A stretch of 64,000 nt of DNA. Source: Cristatella mucedo (Eukaryota > Bryozoa > Phylactolaemata > Cristatellidae). The position numbers and the translations under genes are program-made. The first letter of the stretch is position 1, and every line of letters begins with the position of its first letter. Positions 23,401-34,084 of the stretch are shown piece after piece. The DNA lies in contig WPIO01000052.1 of NCBI GenBank assembly GCA_009760855.2, positions 2,997,573 to 3,061,572 of the forward strand, in the 5' to 3' direction. Under the pieces are notes generated by a model. The model saw nothing but the letters and a program-made list of their open reading frames with translations. It was not told the DNA's origin and did not search any database.

Positions 23401-24476
23401 CTGACCATGCTGCATGCGTTCTGTCGGTGATGCTTGTCACCAAGTGCAGTGACACCATGAAGGGCTTAGGGCACACAGCAGCCGGGCCGATGATGTAAAT
23501 AACAACGGTTCACAGGCCTACTTACTTTGATCTTTTTGGTGACTCCTGCAATCGCCAAGTACTCGCAATCCTTGTCAAAGTCAATACCGGACACGATGCT
23601 AGAGTTGGGAGACACGTTGTACATGTCGGTGTTATACTGTAGCGTAGCCAGCGTGGTGAAAGCAGTAAACTGGGTGAATCGCACTAAGGTCGTGCCAAAG
23701 TCATCAAGCGATGAGGCTTCGTTATTGCTGGTGGGACAGCCTGCTATGGAGCTGCGTCTGCAACTGAAGTAGTGGTCCTCGAAGTCGGAAACATGCAGAG
23801 CGATCTTCTCCCATTGATCTGGTTGCAGGGTGGAACTGCCGTTAGAGGAATCTTTCCCCTCGCAGCACGTCTCGAAATCGGGCCTGCTTCGATCCATCTG
23901 GGCTCGTACGTGCACTATGTCGGCTTCAAGGATATTGAGGTCCACTTGCAAGTTCTGGAGATCTTCTCTCTTTCTAGTTTGCACATCCTTCAGGAGCTCC
24001 AGCGTCAGCTTGCGGTAACCACGCCAAGTCCGGTACTCCAATTCATCCCGTCTTTCTTTCACTATGTCCATAAGTAGCTGCACTTGTCCAAAATCAAGGC
24101 GATCCCCAAACGCCGCTAGGTCGGCCAAGGGATCTGCATTCGCCAGCTTTGCTTGCGCGTTGCGAGCGTATTTGCATACGAGACCGTCAATAACCAAGTT
24201 AGGAAATATGCAATCAGTGTTCTTGACGTCGCAGCCACACTTTGGGCATTTGGTCGAACTTTCCAGACTACGCTTAATGCACCCGTAGCAAAAGCTATGG
24301 CCGCACGGAGTGACGTGCGTTCGATCCATAACTTGCATGCACAGAGGACACAAGAAGTCTCCTTCTCCCTTAACTTCGTAAGTGCCAGCAATACCGCCGA
24401 GGAGAGGCGCCTCAAAGCGGCGCCTACCGACACTTCCCCCAGCCTGTCGCTGGGTGGCAGCCGTCAAACCAGACAT
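20460..24476 (-). CDS. COP1: COP1 E3 ubiquitin ligase (RING, coiled coil, WD40), complete
   Basis: Join 23526-24476, 20460-21347: 612 residues, two coding exons. COP1 (RFWD2) is a nuclear/cytoplasmic E3 ligase that, in animals, works with DET1-DDB1-CUL4 and Tribbles adaptors to degrade factors such as c-Jun and ETS proteins. Exon 1 encodes a C3HC4 RING (Cys43, 46, 58, His60, Cys63, 66, 77, 80), a coiled coil at about 145-205, and the first WD40 blade. The splice joins KKIK to IFDYD with donor GTAAG and acceptor TTGTAG. Exon 2 carries the remaining blades, with diagnostic stretches SSDYEGSVVLWD, QEHEKRCWCVDF, GSDDAKVKIWS, YGCADHCVH and GHVNEKNFVGLA, ending in KIMELV. The N-terminus is shorter than human COP1 (731 aa), which has a long low-complexity leader. 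Oddities are a Gly/Ser-rich insert at about residues 503-513 between blades and a LINE in the intron. Confidence 0.95.
21407..22981 (+). mobile_element. LINE family A with uninterrupted RT frame inside the COP1 intron
   Basis: Oriented antisense to COP1. The RT reading is open from 21408 (PVSLLPF) to the stop at 22746-22748, about 446 codons. It shows RT motifs SAAFDTIDH (catalytic Asp), GVPQGSVLGP and FYADDTQLY (catalytic DD), then a long C-terminal domain ending in FRTAFSGSL. The 3' UTR carries the usual family blocks and (ATT)n. The endonuclease and the first part of the RT are absent, so it is 5'-truncated. Having no stops it is the youngest-looking copy here. The element type is CR1/L2-like by motif pattern. 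Confidence 0.92.
22982..23525 (-). other. COP1 intron, unique part
   Basis: Intron sequence between the LINE and exon 1. No other feature is seen. Confidence 0.7.
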
Positions 24477-24573
24477 AGATGCAGTTTTAACAGAAGCTGT
24501 TACTACCGGCCGCTACTGACCCTTCGCGAGAGCGGCATTGAATATGCGCCCTATACAAACCACGGACGAGACG

Positions 24574-24603
24574 CCGGAAGTACCGGCGTCCAGGAACCGG
24601 AAG
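24574..24603. promoter_or_regulatory. Pair of ETS-like sites upstream of COP1
   Basis: CCGGAAGT at 24574-24581 and CCGGAAG at 24597-24603, about 100-130 bp upstream of the COP1 ATG. They match the ETS/GABP core found in many TATA-less housekeeping promoters. Confidence 0.45.
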
Positions 24604-25309
24604 AAATGCCACTCGTTAGCTGGCGTGCGGAGGCGGTTGTGATGGGTGGGTCCTCCGAAGTCAGGTCACCCGCTGAGTCACCCCTGCGTCGAGCCTCGCA
24701 TCCGCATTAGGTTTACCAGGTTTTCGTTGAAAAAAATAGATGCTACAGCTTCCTTACTTCAATTAGAAATTAAATGAAGTAACGTGGGTAAATTCTCTTG
24801 ATAATATGTCTCGCAGGTCGCAGGGTCAGAATCCGAATTCGGGTGGATCGACGGTAAATCGTTCAGAGGGCTGGAAGACAAAGCAAAATAAGAGTGCTAA
24901 GCACGCAAGTACGGAAATTTGACTTTTGTAATTACAAATGACATTTATCGAGATGAAAACATTTGCCTGTGGGCTTCGTAACATCGTTTCTGCGATGGCG
25001 CAGCCACCCTAAGTCAAACCAACGGAACTTCAGTCTTAAGCAGCGTCTACACGGTCCGTCTTACATCGGTCATGCTTCGGTCATACTTTGGTCCTGCTCC
25101 TGGGCCTGCTTGAATCTTCCGACCTGCCGGAAGGTTATATTGATGGTTGAGCCGGGTTTACACTGTGAATCTTGCTTCCTACCTGCTTCCTGCCTACTCG
25201 AGTTTTTGGTATGTACGTCACCAATACTGGGGGCGATTTAAGACTTTGTATGGACTTAACGAAGACTCGGCTACCAAACGCGGTTCTACCTCTGGGCTAA
25301 GGCTCAGGC
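24604..25309. other. COP1 upstream region
   Basis: No exon or repeat recognised. Confidence 0.4.
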
Positions 25310-25475
25310 AAAACTTAGCGTCGCAGTTGCCACATCACACCACTTCTCGCCGACCTGCACTGGCTACCAGTCAAGCAACGGATTGACTTCAAGGTCACTT
25401 TTAGGTCACTTCATTCTTTGGCTCCAGCCTATCTCTCAGATCTACTCCACCACCACGCCAAGCATCGCACTAAAA
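25310..25475 (+). mobile_element. LINE family A internal fragment
   Basis: GCGTCGCAGTTGCCACATCA through CACTTCTCGCCGACCTGC to CCAAGCATCGCAC. A short RT piece without a 3' end. Confidence 0.75.
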
Positions 25476-25931
25476 ATACTGAGATTACCTAAGCTGCATG
25501 CTGACAGGAGACTGGTGGAAGTCGGAGTCGTCCCAAGAAAGTGCTTTCGATCGTGTGCATAATTTACAGGCAGTCAACCAACTCGTGATATGATCAGCTA
25601 ATACGCTCTATTAAAAAGACGCATTTTATTCCTTTAAAGACCATCTAAAAGGACTGCAACATCCTACTGACATATAATGCTCTTCAACACCGCACATTTT
25701 GAATTGCTCGATGCGCCTTATTTCACCGGTTTTTCAACCCCGGCCGTTCTTTGTTGCGCTTTATGAATGCTTGGAAGAGTAAGGCAGCGAGACAGCAGAT
25801 AAAGATTTACGTATTAAGAAGGCAGCCTTTATCCGGAGTTTTGACACCTAATTCACACGGAAAGAGATTTAAGCAAGAATAGGCAGCCACACACAATTGA
25901 ATTAAGGTGAATGCCAAATGTTGAGCTATTA

Positions 25932-26030
25932 AATAATACTAGTAATATAATAATAGCAATATATTTTCATAGTGCCCTCAAAGAACTTAATTTCTGTATG
26001 GACACTTTACATATGCCGCAAAGAAAGCGG
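25932..26030 (-). mobile_element. Degenerate LINE 3' end
   Basis: AATAATAGC...GTGCCCTCAAAGAACTTAAT matches the antisense family tail. Confidence 0.55.
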
Positions 26031-26588
26031 TAAACATATTATTTAATGGAAATTATGCGTATTTTCGCTTCGGATGTTGCGTTCCTCTCATGAATATGCT
26101 GTGAGTAGTGATGTCCTGAATTTTATTATCGGAGTAGGTTGGGTGCCAATACTACCAATTGGCTTACAAATCTAGAAGATTATCTTATTGGCTTGTCTTT
26201 TGGTAAATAACACTTGCACTCGAACAGATTAAAAAATAACTTATATTTTAAAATAATGTAAAGAATAATGACAGGAAAAATAAAGCATGGTAAAAATCTA
26301 TGACAATGCAAAACATAATCAGTAACTAGGGATATATATTGAAAGCCAATAAAGATACAAGCAACTAAGGACATACATTTAGTTTACGAATGGTCCTATT
26401 ATTATTCTTGGAGTGCGAGACTGCCTCTCTTTTGCCAGAGCTCCACTACTGCCTAGACTAGCTTCGGCTGCTAAGGTATATTCAAACTCGTCATCTGATT
26501 TGTAGCGACATTTCGTTTCACGCTAATGGAATATTGGTTGTAGCAAGATTTATACGCGTATGTATTATTATCTTATATGTTATTACTC

Positions 26589-26625
<37 letters not shown>

Positions 26626-28251
26626 TAGAATAAATGCAGTGCTCACTGCTGCTAAGATAATTCCTAATACAGTAGTTTACGTTAGCATAGGGGTAAACGA
26701 TAAGACGTAGATTTAATTTTGGCACCAACCCAATTTTTCAAATTAAATCAATAAAAAAGTGCTCAATAATTGTGGGCTGACCTCAATCTTAGAAAATGCT
26801 CACGTACTGCTATTTTTCTATTTCGCTAGCGGAACTGTTACTTCAGTAGAGTGCGTACTAAATAACACAAACAGCTTTAACTTTGTAGTAATATATTTCA
26901 GGTATAATAATGCAGATATTTAAATAAATAATTGCAAAGAATAATAAATACTAATACAAAATATCAGGTATTTACACGTCAAAAGTTCACCTTGATGTCG
27001 CAAAAGTTGTTAATTATTTATGAACGGGTGACTCACCTGATTGGCTAGTAATCGCCACAAGTTTGCCACAGTCTGTCTGGTAACTATTTTCGATTATGCT
27101 GAAAACCTGAAGTAAAAAGCGAAGTTCATTATTTGGTGGATATCTTTCTAAATTCCCAAATGAGAGCTACACCTCATTCGGCTTCGTCACGGACCACTGC
27201 CAAATCTTTCAATGCTTCTCGTGCTTGTCTGCGTAATTCGCCCTCTTGCTAAAGTACTGAATCCACTGCGAGGCGTGTTATTGATCGTCCATACAACTAG
27301 AGTAGCTCTTAAGATTAATTTTAAGAAATTGTTACGGACCTTGTTTGCAATAAAAATTATTGGATTTTATGCTTGATCTCTTTAAAAAAATGTCTGGTGG
27401 ATTATGGCACTTCTTTTCCATCTGCCATTTTATTGCTAAATGCTCTACCAACTGTATTCCCTGTTCTGCTACGCCTTTACTCTGTCTTGCTTGCATTGGT
27501 TTATGCTATTGGTCATCAATTGCTCATCTAAAGCCCCCTAGCTGTGCTATTGAAAAATCTTCAGGCTAACAAACACATAGTTCTCGTGGCTTTTTGCATT
27601 AATTGACTGAGAAACACGAGGCAATACCTGTGCGAACATGGCGCGGAGCAAGCCCACACGTCTACTCACACACACACACACACACACACACACGCAAGCG
27701 CATAAAAATTCTATTATTAGCACTAGCACTATTACTAGCGAATTTGTATACATAAGTTCTAGGATGATGCCGCACATGCTTTCATTAATTGTGTTGGGCT
27801 CCGAGCGTGGCCATGTAACCTGACTTCTCATAAATAAACCTCGGGGGCGAACAGGAAATGTCGTATTTGCTTCGATGGCACCACTTTTTGAGCAAAGTTC
27901 TCTCACCGGAGCTGCCTTTGAGAGTTGCCTTCGAGGAGCAGCGAGTGGGAACGAATGGTAACACAACGCTCAGCTCAGAAACATTAGTGGCTGATTTCTT
28001 TTATAATAATGAATGATTATTCTAATCGCTCCGCATCAGTGAGCTCGAAATGCCAATTTTCTTTCAGTCCGTCAAACTGTTTTCAAATTCACTTTCACAG
28101 CACCGCTTTCCTAGAGTAATATAATAGTGAAATGTAATCGCATTAGGCTTTTCATCAATATAAATTAAACAAACAGTCGGGATCGTCCTTTCTTCGGTAA
28201 ATCTTGGGCAGTAGCGAAGCCGAAGGGGGCTGGGGAGGGTGCCGCTTCTCG
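26031..28251. other. AT-rich intergenic DNA
   Basis: Contains a TA microsatellite at about 26588-26625 and a CA run at about 27666-27693. No gene is recognised. The minus-strand frame at 27547-27966 reads through the CA run and looks spurious. The 3' UTR of RPL17 should lie in the last few hundred bases. Confidence 0.5.
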
Positions 28252-28400
28252 CTATCCCGGCATCAGCATCTTTTGCCTCTTCAGTTTCTTCTTGGATTCC
28301 TTCTTCTTGGCCGGGGTTTCTTCCTTCTCAGATGGCTTGGAAACGGCATCTTCACGTTCTCCAAGTATGAGCTCGATGTGGTACGGTGTGCTCATGTATG
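28252..28400 (-). CDS. RPL17: Ribosomal protein uL22 (RPL17), last coding exon
   Basis: Minus-strand exon with acceptor TTTGTAG at 28401-28407 and stop TAG at 28252-28254. It begins mid-codon and reads YMSTPYHIELIL, then a Lys/Glu-rich tail (AKKKESKKKLKRQK). This matches the C-terminal end of metazoan uL22, where INPYMSSPCHIE is followed by ILTEKE and a basic tail. uL22 lines the peptide exit tunnel of the large ribosomal subunit. The 48 residues here are about a quarter of the usual ~180-residue protein. I could not find the upstream exons between here and the MAX 3' end. They may be further away, rearranged or lost, so this could also be an orphaned exon. Confidence 0.82.
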
Positions 28401-28609
28401 CTACAAACACCAACACATCGGCATGAGTGCGTTGAACTAGTGCTACATATAGTCACGAGTTCATTACCACGCTAGACTAGACAGGCTTCACTGCATTAAA
28501 GGGGATACAAATGCCCGACAGATAGCTCGTAGTACAAAAACTCAGTTCACGGTGAAATCAGTTATTTGAATCCCGGCGCCTTGCCCCGGAGCGGGGTCAC
28601 GTTACCCTT

Positions 28610-30190
28610 TCAGAATTTCTTGCGACTGATCTACTGCTTCGAGTTTACAACAACTTTCTGAACAATGCTGATCGAGGTAGAGCCTCTCTATTGGTAGTAC
28701 AGGATTGATCGGAATTATTCAACACTATGGTCCAGCAGATCCTTCCTGAGCGCCTCTCCAAGCACCTAGGTATCACTGGTACCATGCTAAACTCGATTGG
28801 GTCCTGCCTCTGAGAGGTGTTAAGAATGTAAATGGCTCCCGGTGAGCCTCGATGGCTCACTGGGTAAGGCGGTTGCTTTTCACGACCTCGGTCCCAAAGT
28901 CGTGGGTTCGAATCTTGTGGTGGGTGATTCTTTATCGCTACTACAGGCGGTGATGATAGCCGTAAAGGCTTTTCTGTCTCTATACAAAAGAGGCTGCTAA
29001 ATCAGCTAGTATTTCTAGTATTTCTTTCTTTCTTGGTCATCCGATGAGCCCTTGCAGTATATCGTATCTCAGGGTTCAGCCTTGCCCTTTCGTTTCGCCA
29101 CTTTATTCTCCCTCTGGCCGATGTCATTGCCCAACGAAATTTGGGTTTTTATGTATACTTCGATGGCACCCAACGCAATCTATCCTTCGACCTACTTCTT
29201 GCCTGACTCACTCGATTCCCTTACATCCTTTATCGACGACATTCACATTTGGAATGTTACTACCTTCCCGACGTTGAACAAGTGATAAGTGTCGCCCAAA
29301 AGTTGGAAGACCTAACCCTCAAGATTAGTTGAGCTGTCATCCTTCCCGTGACGTCGGCCCGTAATCTAGCCATACTATCCAAAAATGAATTGTCGTTGGA
29401 TGAGCACGTTTCGTCCACTATCCAGTCAGACTAATTTCAGGTATGGAGCATTGCCAAAACCAGGGCCTGCTTGGATAGGAGTACGAAAACCGAACTAGCT
29501 CGAGCGTTTTTTGCAATCCTCTTTATACAGGATTCTCTGCCACTGCCCTTAATCGTCTGCAACTGGTGCAAAACTCAGCTGCCGGTCTGATGTGTTGTCA
29601 AAGGCGAAGCTGCCACAGTACCAAGCTCAGTCTGAGCTTCACCGGCTCCCTATCAAGTATCGAACCGATTGAAAGATCCTCAGTATGACTTGTTGGTCAC
29701 TTCACTCGCTAGCACAGCCTAGCCATCCGACCTCCTTGTTCCTCCAGTGTGCCATCGTACCTCCGGCTCGCCAGCATTTGGTCACCTCGCACTCCGTCGA
29801 ACTACTAAAATAAATATTTCTTTTATATAAGCTGCAGCTCGTATGCACAAAAAGTTCGGAACTCGCCTTTGGGTACGGTAACTACCCAGTGACCTTGCAT
29901 CATGTAAGTAACAGCTCAACACGCATCTATGCTGGTCCACTTTCCCTTCGCCCCAGTGAACTTGTCTTTTTTGTTCCGGTATGCTTTGCGTGCGTACCTG
30001 TACATGTTTCGTTGCGTGCTACTAGCTATATGCCTTACTAACTGGTGGCCAAGAGTGTCTTCTTGTTTGTTTTGGCATGCTGGCTGGCCTAAGCGAGACA
30101 CCTGAATGCTATTTTGTAGTGAGTTGTAACGTGTCTGAGTAGAGATTCTATAGATAGAAGTTCTATGATGTTTTACGGGTGACTTATTAT
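28610..30190 (+). mobile_element. Diverged LINE (set C) interrupted by SINE2
   Basis: Broken RT reading: a SLLVVQD-like start, HLGITGTML, then after SINE2 a VSQGSALPF-like motif B and degenerate downstream blocks. The end matches the set C tail (GAGTAGAGATTCTATAGATA). Confidence 0.7.
28842..29020 (+). mobile_element. SINE2 copy
   Basis: tRNA-like head (TGGCTCACTGGGTAAGG A-box-like; GTGGGTTCGAATC B-box-like), then a body with GGTGATGATAGCCGTAAAGG and TATACAAAAGAGGCTGCTAA. It is inserted in a LINE RT frame. Confidence 0.8.
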
Positions 30191-31177
30191 TCTTAATATC
30201 AACACCTATTAGAAAATATCAGGCCACGCCACAGATTCCGGTACGCCCAAGAATGGTATCTACAGTCATTAGCATAGCTTAGGTTTCGATTGCACACCGA
30301 ACTGCAACTAGTAAAGACGACTCGGAACTGTCAGGGATTAGCTTTTCTCTATCTTTCTTGAGTGAAGTTCCTGGAAGAGTCAACACCAAGGCACGGAAGA
30401 ACGAAAGAACAGCCTGAAGAGCCTTGAACTTCGGCCTATTCATTATCAAAGCTTATGCTTCTCGAGGGCCATTTGCCAGTCCAAAGCCCTCAGGCCTATT
30501 CAACTGCCTGCCATAGGGGAGTTATCCAGGTGTATGTACACTCCAGCGCTGTTGCTAACAATAGATAGTGAATCACCCCTAGTGAAAGCCATTAGACCTT
30601 TTGATACTATCAAAAGGAAATCGATGTGGCTGCGGAATAACCGTCAACGAGCCGCAGAGCAGCGAGGCACTGCCCCAGTGACCGAACGCGCTGCGCTTGC
30701 TTATAATTTGTTGCCAACTTGGCTACCACAGCTACGCTCGATTCACGTCCAACATTAATAAGCACAAGTAATTAAGCACGAGTATGTCGACATCTGTTCA
30801 GGCCTGCGACCGTCCCCGGTCCTACGGGATCGGCCATTAGCTAATCTGGTGAGCCTCCCTCTCTTCTCTCTCTCTCGGTCTATCTCACGCCTCGAGTTAA
30901 ACGAAGTCTAGAATGCTTACAGAGTCATTGTCACGTTATACATAAAAGCACATTGGAAGGATTGGAGTAACCAATAAATGCCTAGGTCAATGGGGCCATG
31001 AATTAGCTGTTCGAAGCCCATACTATTCGGGGTGGATGGGGGGGGGGGGTTCAGAGCTACGGCAACACCTCGGATAGGCCTGTGTAAACACCTGCTCGCT
31101 CAATGAAGCATATTGGATGTCACACCGGCTCGCTTCCAACGATTTTAGTAAGTCTCAGACCAGAAGTTAGGTGCTCG
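30191..31177. other. Intergenic, no gene seen
   Basis: No exon or clear repeat. There is a short CT run near 30860-30880 and a G run near 31038-31049. Confidence 0.4.
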
Positions 31178-31183
31178 TTTATT
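31178..31183 (-). terminator. Possible polyadenylation signal
   Basis: AATAAA on the minus strand, about 50 nt downstream of the stop codon of the candidate exon at 31231-31388. Confidence 0.35.
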
Positions 31184-31230
31184 GCACCACAAAATAAGTA
31201 ACTTCATGTCGACGATAACACGCAAATGAC

Positions 31231-31388
31231 CTAACTCTCGACCGACAGAAGAAGACTGTCGACCGAACCAGCAGATGACGTATGCGCTTCTCCGGACCAT
31301 GCCTCATCGTGACGGCGCTTGGCTACCTCGACGGCGCTCGTCATGACGGCGAACGGCACCTCCGCGTTGACCGTGTGGGTGTCGTGCA
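31231..31388 (-). CDS. Candidate terminal exon of an unidentified minus-strand gene
   Basis: A GC-rich open stretch in AT-rich surroundings, about 52 codons (VNAEVPFAVMTSAVEVAKRR, then a Ser-rich end), stop TAG at 31231-31233, followed by AATAAA. A possible acceptor (TTATAG) lies at 31389-31394, but its upstream sequence is purine-rich and weak. I do not recognise the protein. It could be chance or part of an unknown repeat. Confidence 0.28.
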
Positions 31389-31719
31389 CTATAATGTTAC
31401 TTTGTGTCTCTCACTTTGTAAGACATTACCCGTAAAATTGCTTCACCCGGCCTAACTCTCGTGACGCTTGTCCATAATCTGGACGCGCTTATCCAAAACG
31501 GCTTGCCATTGGATATGCACATTGCCTCTACGGTCAATATAGATGGCGACAGAAGCTAGATGGAATTTCAGACGTTTGATGCATGGCAACTAATCACCAA
31601 CAGATTTTAATTTATTATAAGTAAGGGAGACACAACTGGAAGCAGAAGAGTGGGTGGTACCGGAGATCAAAGAAGTCGGATATGTTAGCCTGTGTAAGTG
31701 AAACGACGTACACGTGAGA

Positions 31720-32250
31720 GTCCTCAAGTCAATTCAATCCTTCATACGGAGGCATGGAAGCAAAGACATAAGTGCTGTAACATGGTAGCAACGCCACTGA
31801 CGACAGACCAGGTGAGCTGCGGAGTTTTGCACCAGTTGGAGACGATTAAGGGTATAGGGGAAATCCTTAAGGGAATTGCAGTAATCTAGCTGATATATCA
31901 CAAACGGGTAAACTGGTTTGGCTGCCATTCATCCCTAATTTTGGCTACGTTCCTCAGCTGAAAGTAAGCCAACTCTATGATAAAAGCAATACACTCGTTC
32001 TATCCAATATCAAGTCGTTAGGAACAAGATGCCCAGATTACGGACACTTAGTCACTGGAGCGATGCTAAAATCAATCATGAGGGTGAGGCTACGCACTAT
32101 GAGAAGGGCACTAGCCTTGTGAATACAACTTAAAATTAGGTGGAAAGATGACCATTTGTGGAGATCACACTGTAAAGTTGTATCAAGTTCTGCTTGTACA
32201 TCACTACAGGAGTTAAGATTTCGGTAGGATAACTTTTGCTGCACATGTCT
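31720..32250 (-). mobile_element. Diverged LINE RT fragment (set C)
   Basis: The minus-strand reading includes LDYCNSLKDF and RLQLVQNSAAHLVCRQ, the conserved late RT region. Frames are broken. Confidence 0.7.
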
Positions 32251-32634
32251 ATTGATTTCAGAATAAAAAGTTCAAGGACGCTTATCGGCTTCATATAATG
32301 CAGAAACTAGTAAATTTGTTATTTGTAGATAAATTGCCTCCAGTTTACTTCCGAATTACATATTTTTATGGTTTTTTAATCTCACCTTTTAAACGCTCCT
32401 TTTATGCTGAAATCGCCAATACTAGAGATCCCATTACTAAAATGTAGGTCTCTGAAAAGGTGCCCTAAACAACTATTCGATTGCTGGACCAATCTTAAAA
32501 ATGTCATTTAACCATAATTTTGATTCAAATGGTCACACAAGATCAGTTTGCTAGGAATAATGGCCATTTCTATATATCTTGTGCCTAAGCAATTAGGAAA
32601 ATCTACCCAGGTGCAAACATTTGTTTTACACATT

Positions 32635-32872
32635 GTGATCCATGCACATTAGCATATTTACTCTGACACTGTTCATGCTGCCACTAACCACATTTGCATG
32701 CTGACCCAGTGCATGTAACCCCTAACCATGTTATTCATTTTGTTTGTTTTTCAAGCATGATTTTACTTACTATTCTATTGCGTATCACTTTGCAGCAAAT
32801 GTAAAGCGCCTAGAAAGAGATTAAGTTCTCTGAGGGCGCTTTATCAAGTGCAATATTATTATTATTATTACT
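32635..32872 (+). mobile_element. LINE family A 3' end only
   Basis: Complete 3' UTR blocks (GCCACTAACCACATTTGCAT, GCGCCTAGAAAGAGATTAAG) and an (ATT)n tail. Confidence 0.88.
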
Positions 32873-33522
32873 CTAGGCTCCACTGATGCTGTATACTCTG
32901 CAGCTAAAGCGACTTTGGACCTTAACCAGGGTCTTGAGCATGTGTGCGTTTGCATGCCTGTCAAGGAATACTAGTGCATCTCGCTTGTCATCAACTCCTG
33001 GTTACAGATTCTCTTGCAGCATGCTGTAAAGCTCCTGGATTCTACCAGCTCACTGGGACTCATCTTTCAACACCTGCTGAATTGAGTTATATGTAGACGC
33101 CACTCGGAGCTGCACAATTGGCAAACCTATTGTGGGCCTACACAAGCTTCACCTCAGAGGGGGTGGTGGATACAAACCGGCTGCCAGCAAGCAGTTCAGG
33201 TCGTTCTATTTCACGATAGGTGTCGAGTTCATGAATAATAATAACTAAGATATTGGTACCGAGTCAAAAGAGAAATTCACTTTCTAAGCATTTTATATAG
33301 TAAATGTCGAGTGACTGGTACAACTGCACTGGATGAAGTGTCTGGTCATGCATTATTCATTTAATCAAACTTGTCCATCAGGGTTGTGTTCTGTAATTCC
33401 TGTTGAGTACAAGTCTTACACAGTGCTACAGTTTGAACCTACATCATAACTCAAAAAATAATGCGGCAGAGCAAACAAGCTAAACACAACAGCAGTAAAA
33501 CAATGTTCAATAAATATTGCCT
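32873..33522. other. Intergenic, no gene seen
   Basis: No exon recognised. Confidence 0.4.
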
Positions 33523-33528
33523 TTTATT
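33523..33528 (-). terminator. Possible MAX polyadenylation signal
   Basis: AATAAA on the minus strand, 557 nt past the MAX stop. The interval 33529-34084 would be its 3' UTR; a plus-strand frame there (33534-33725) is not recognised. Confidence 0.4.
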
Positions 33529-34084
33529 TCCTAGTGAGGAAGTCAGGCAGGCTTTTGTTCAACAATGGCAACGGCTATGATCTCATGGATGCTCCAAAAG
33601 AACACACATCTTCTGAACTCAGAGGCTTGTTAAAAACAGATGCTGTGAAATGTCCTCACTATCACGCTAGTTGCAAATCGCTATTGGACATTAAAAATTG
33701 TCCGGGTGCACGGATAGGACACTAGCCTTACAGACGAACAAACTCTAGGGACAAAAATGGAAATCTGCATCCTTGCACAACTGCTGTTGGATGTAATGCG
33801 GAGTTAGTTAGCTTCTATCTATGCCATCAGCAAAGAAACTAGTGAACACTGGATCGTCAGTCGTCATCTGCACACCAGCCTGCACAAAGAGGCAGCATCG
33901 GGTAGCATGACTCTTAACGGCCCTGCCAGTGCTCCAAAAAAAAACAAACATAGCACAGCTTCTGCAGCTGTGAGTCCAGTACCCCAGTAGTGGAGTGACC
34001 ACAGTGACAACAGCTGATTGCATAGGGCCACTTAGCTCCTGTGCAGACCGCCACGGCAGCGGTGTCGATGACAATGACGGTATC

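Noticed and set aside
23527-24710. Plus-strand frames opposite COP1 exon 1 and its promoter
   Set aside because: Shadows of the conserved minus-strand coding exon.
26588-26625. A regulatory TATA-rich element
   Set aside because: It is a TA microsatellite in AT-rich DNA without a nearby gene start.
28842-28920. A tRNA gene suggested by A-box and B-box-like sequences (also at 12452, 49747, 56628)
   Set aside because: The heads do not close into a proper cloverleaf by eye, occur in several dispersed copies and are joined to SINE bodies.
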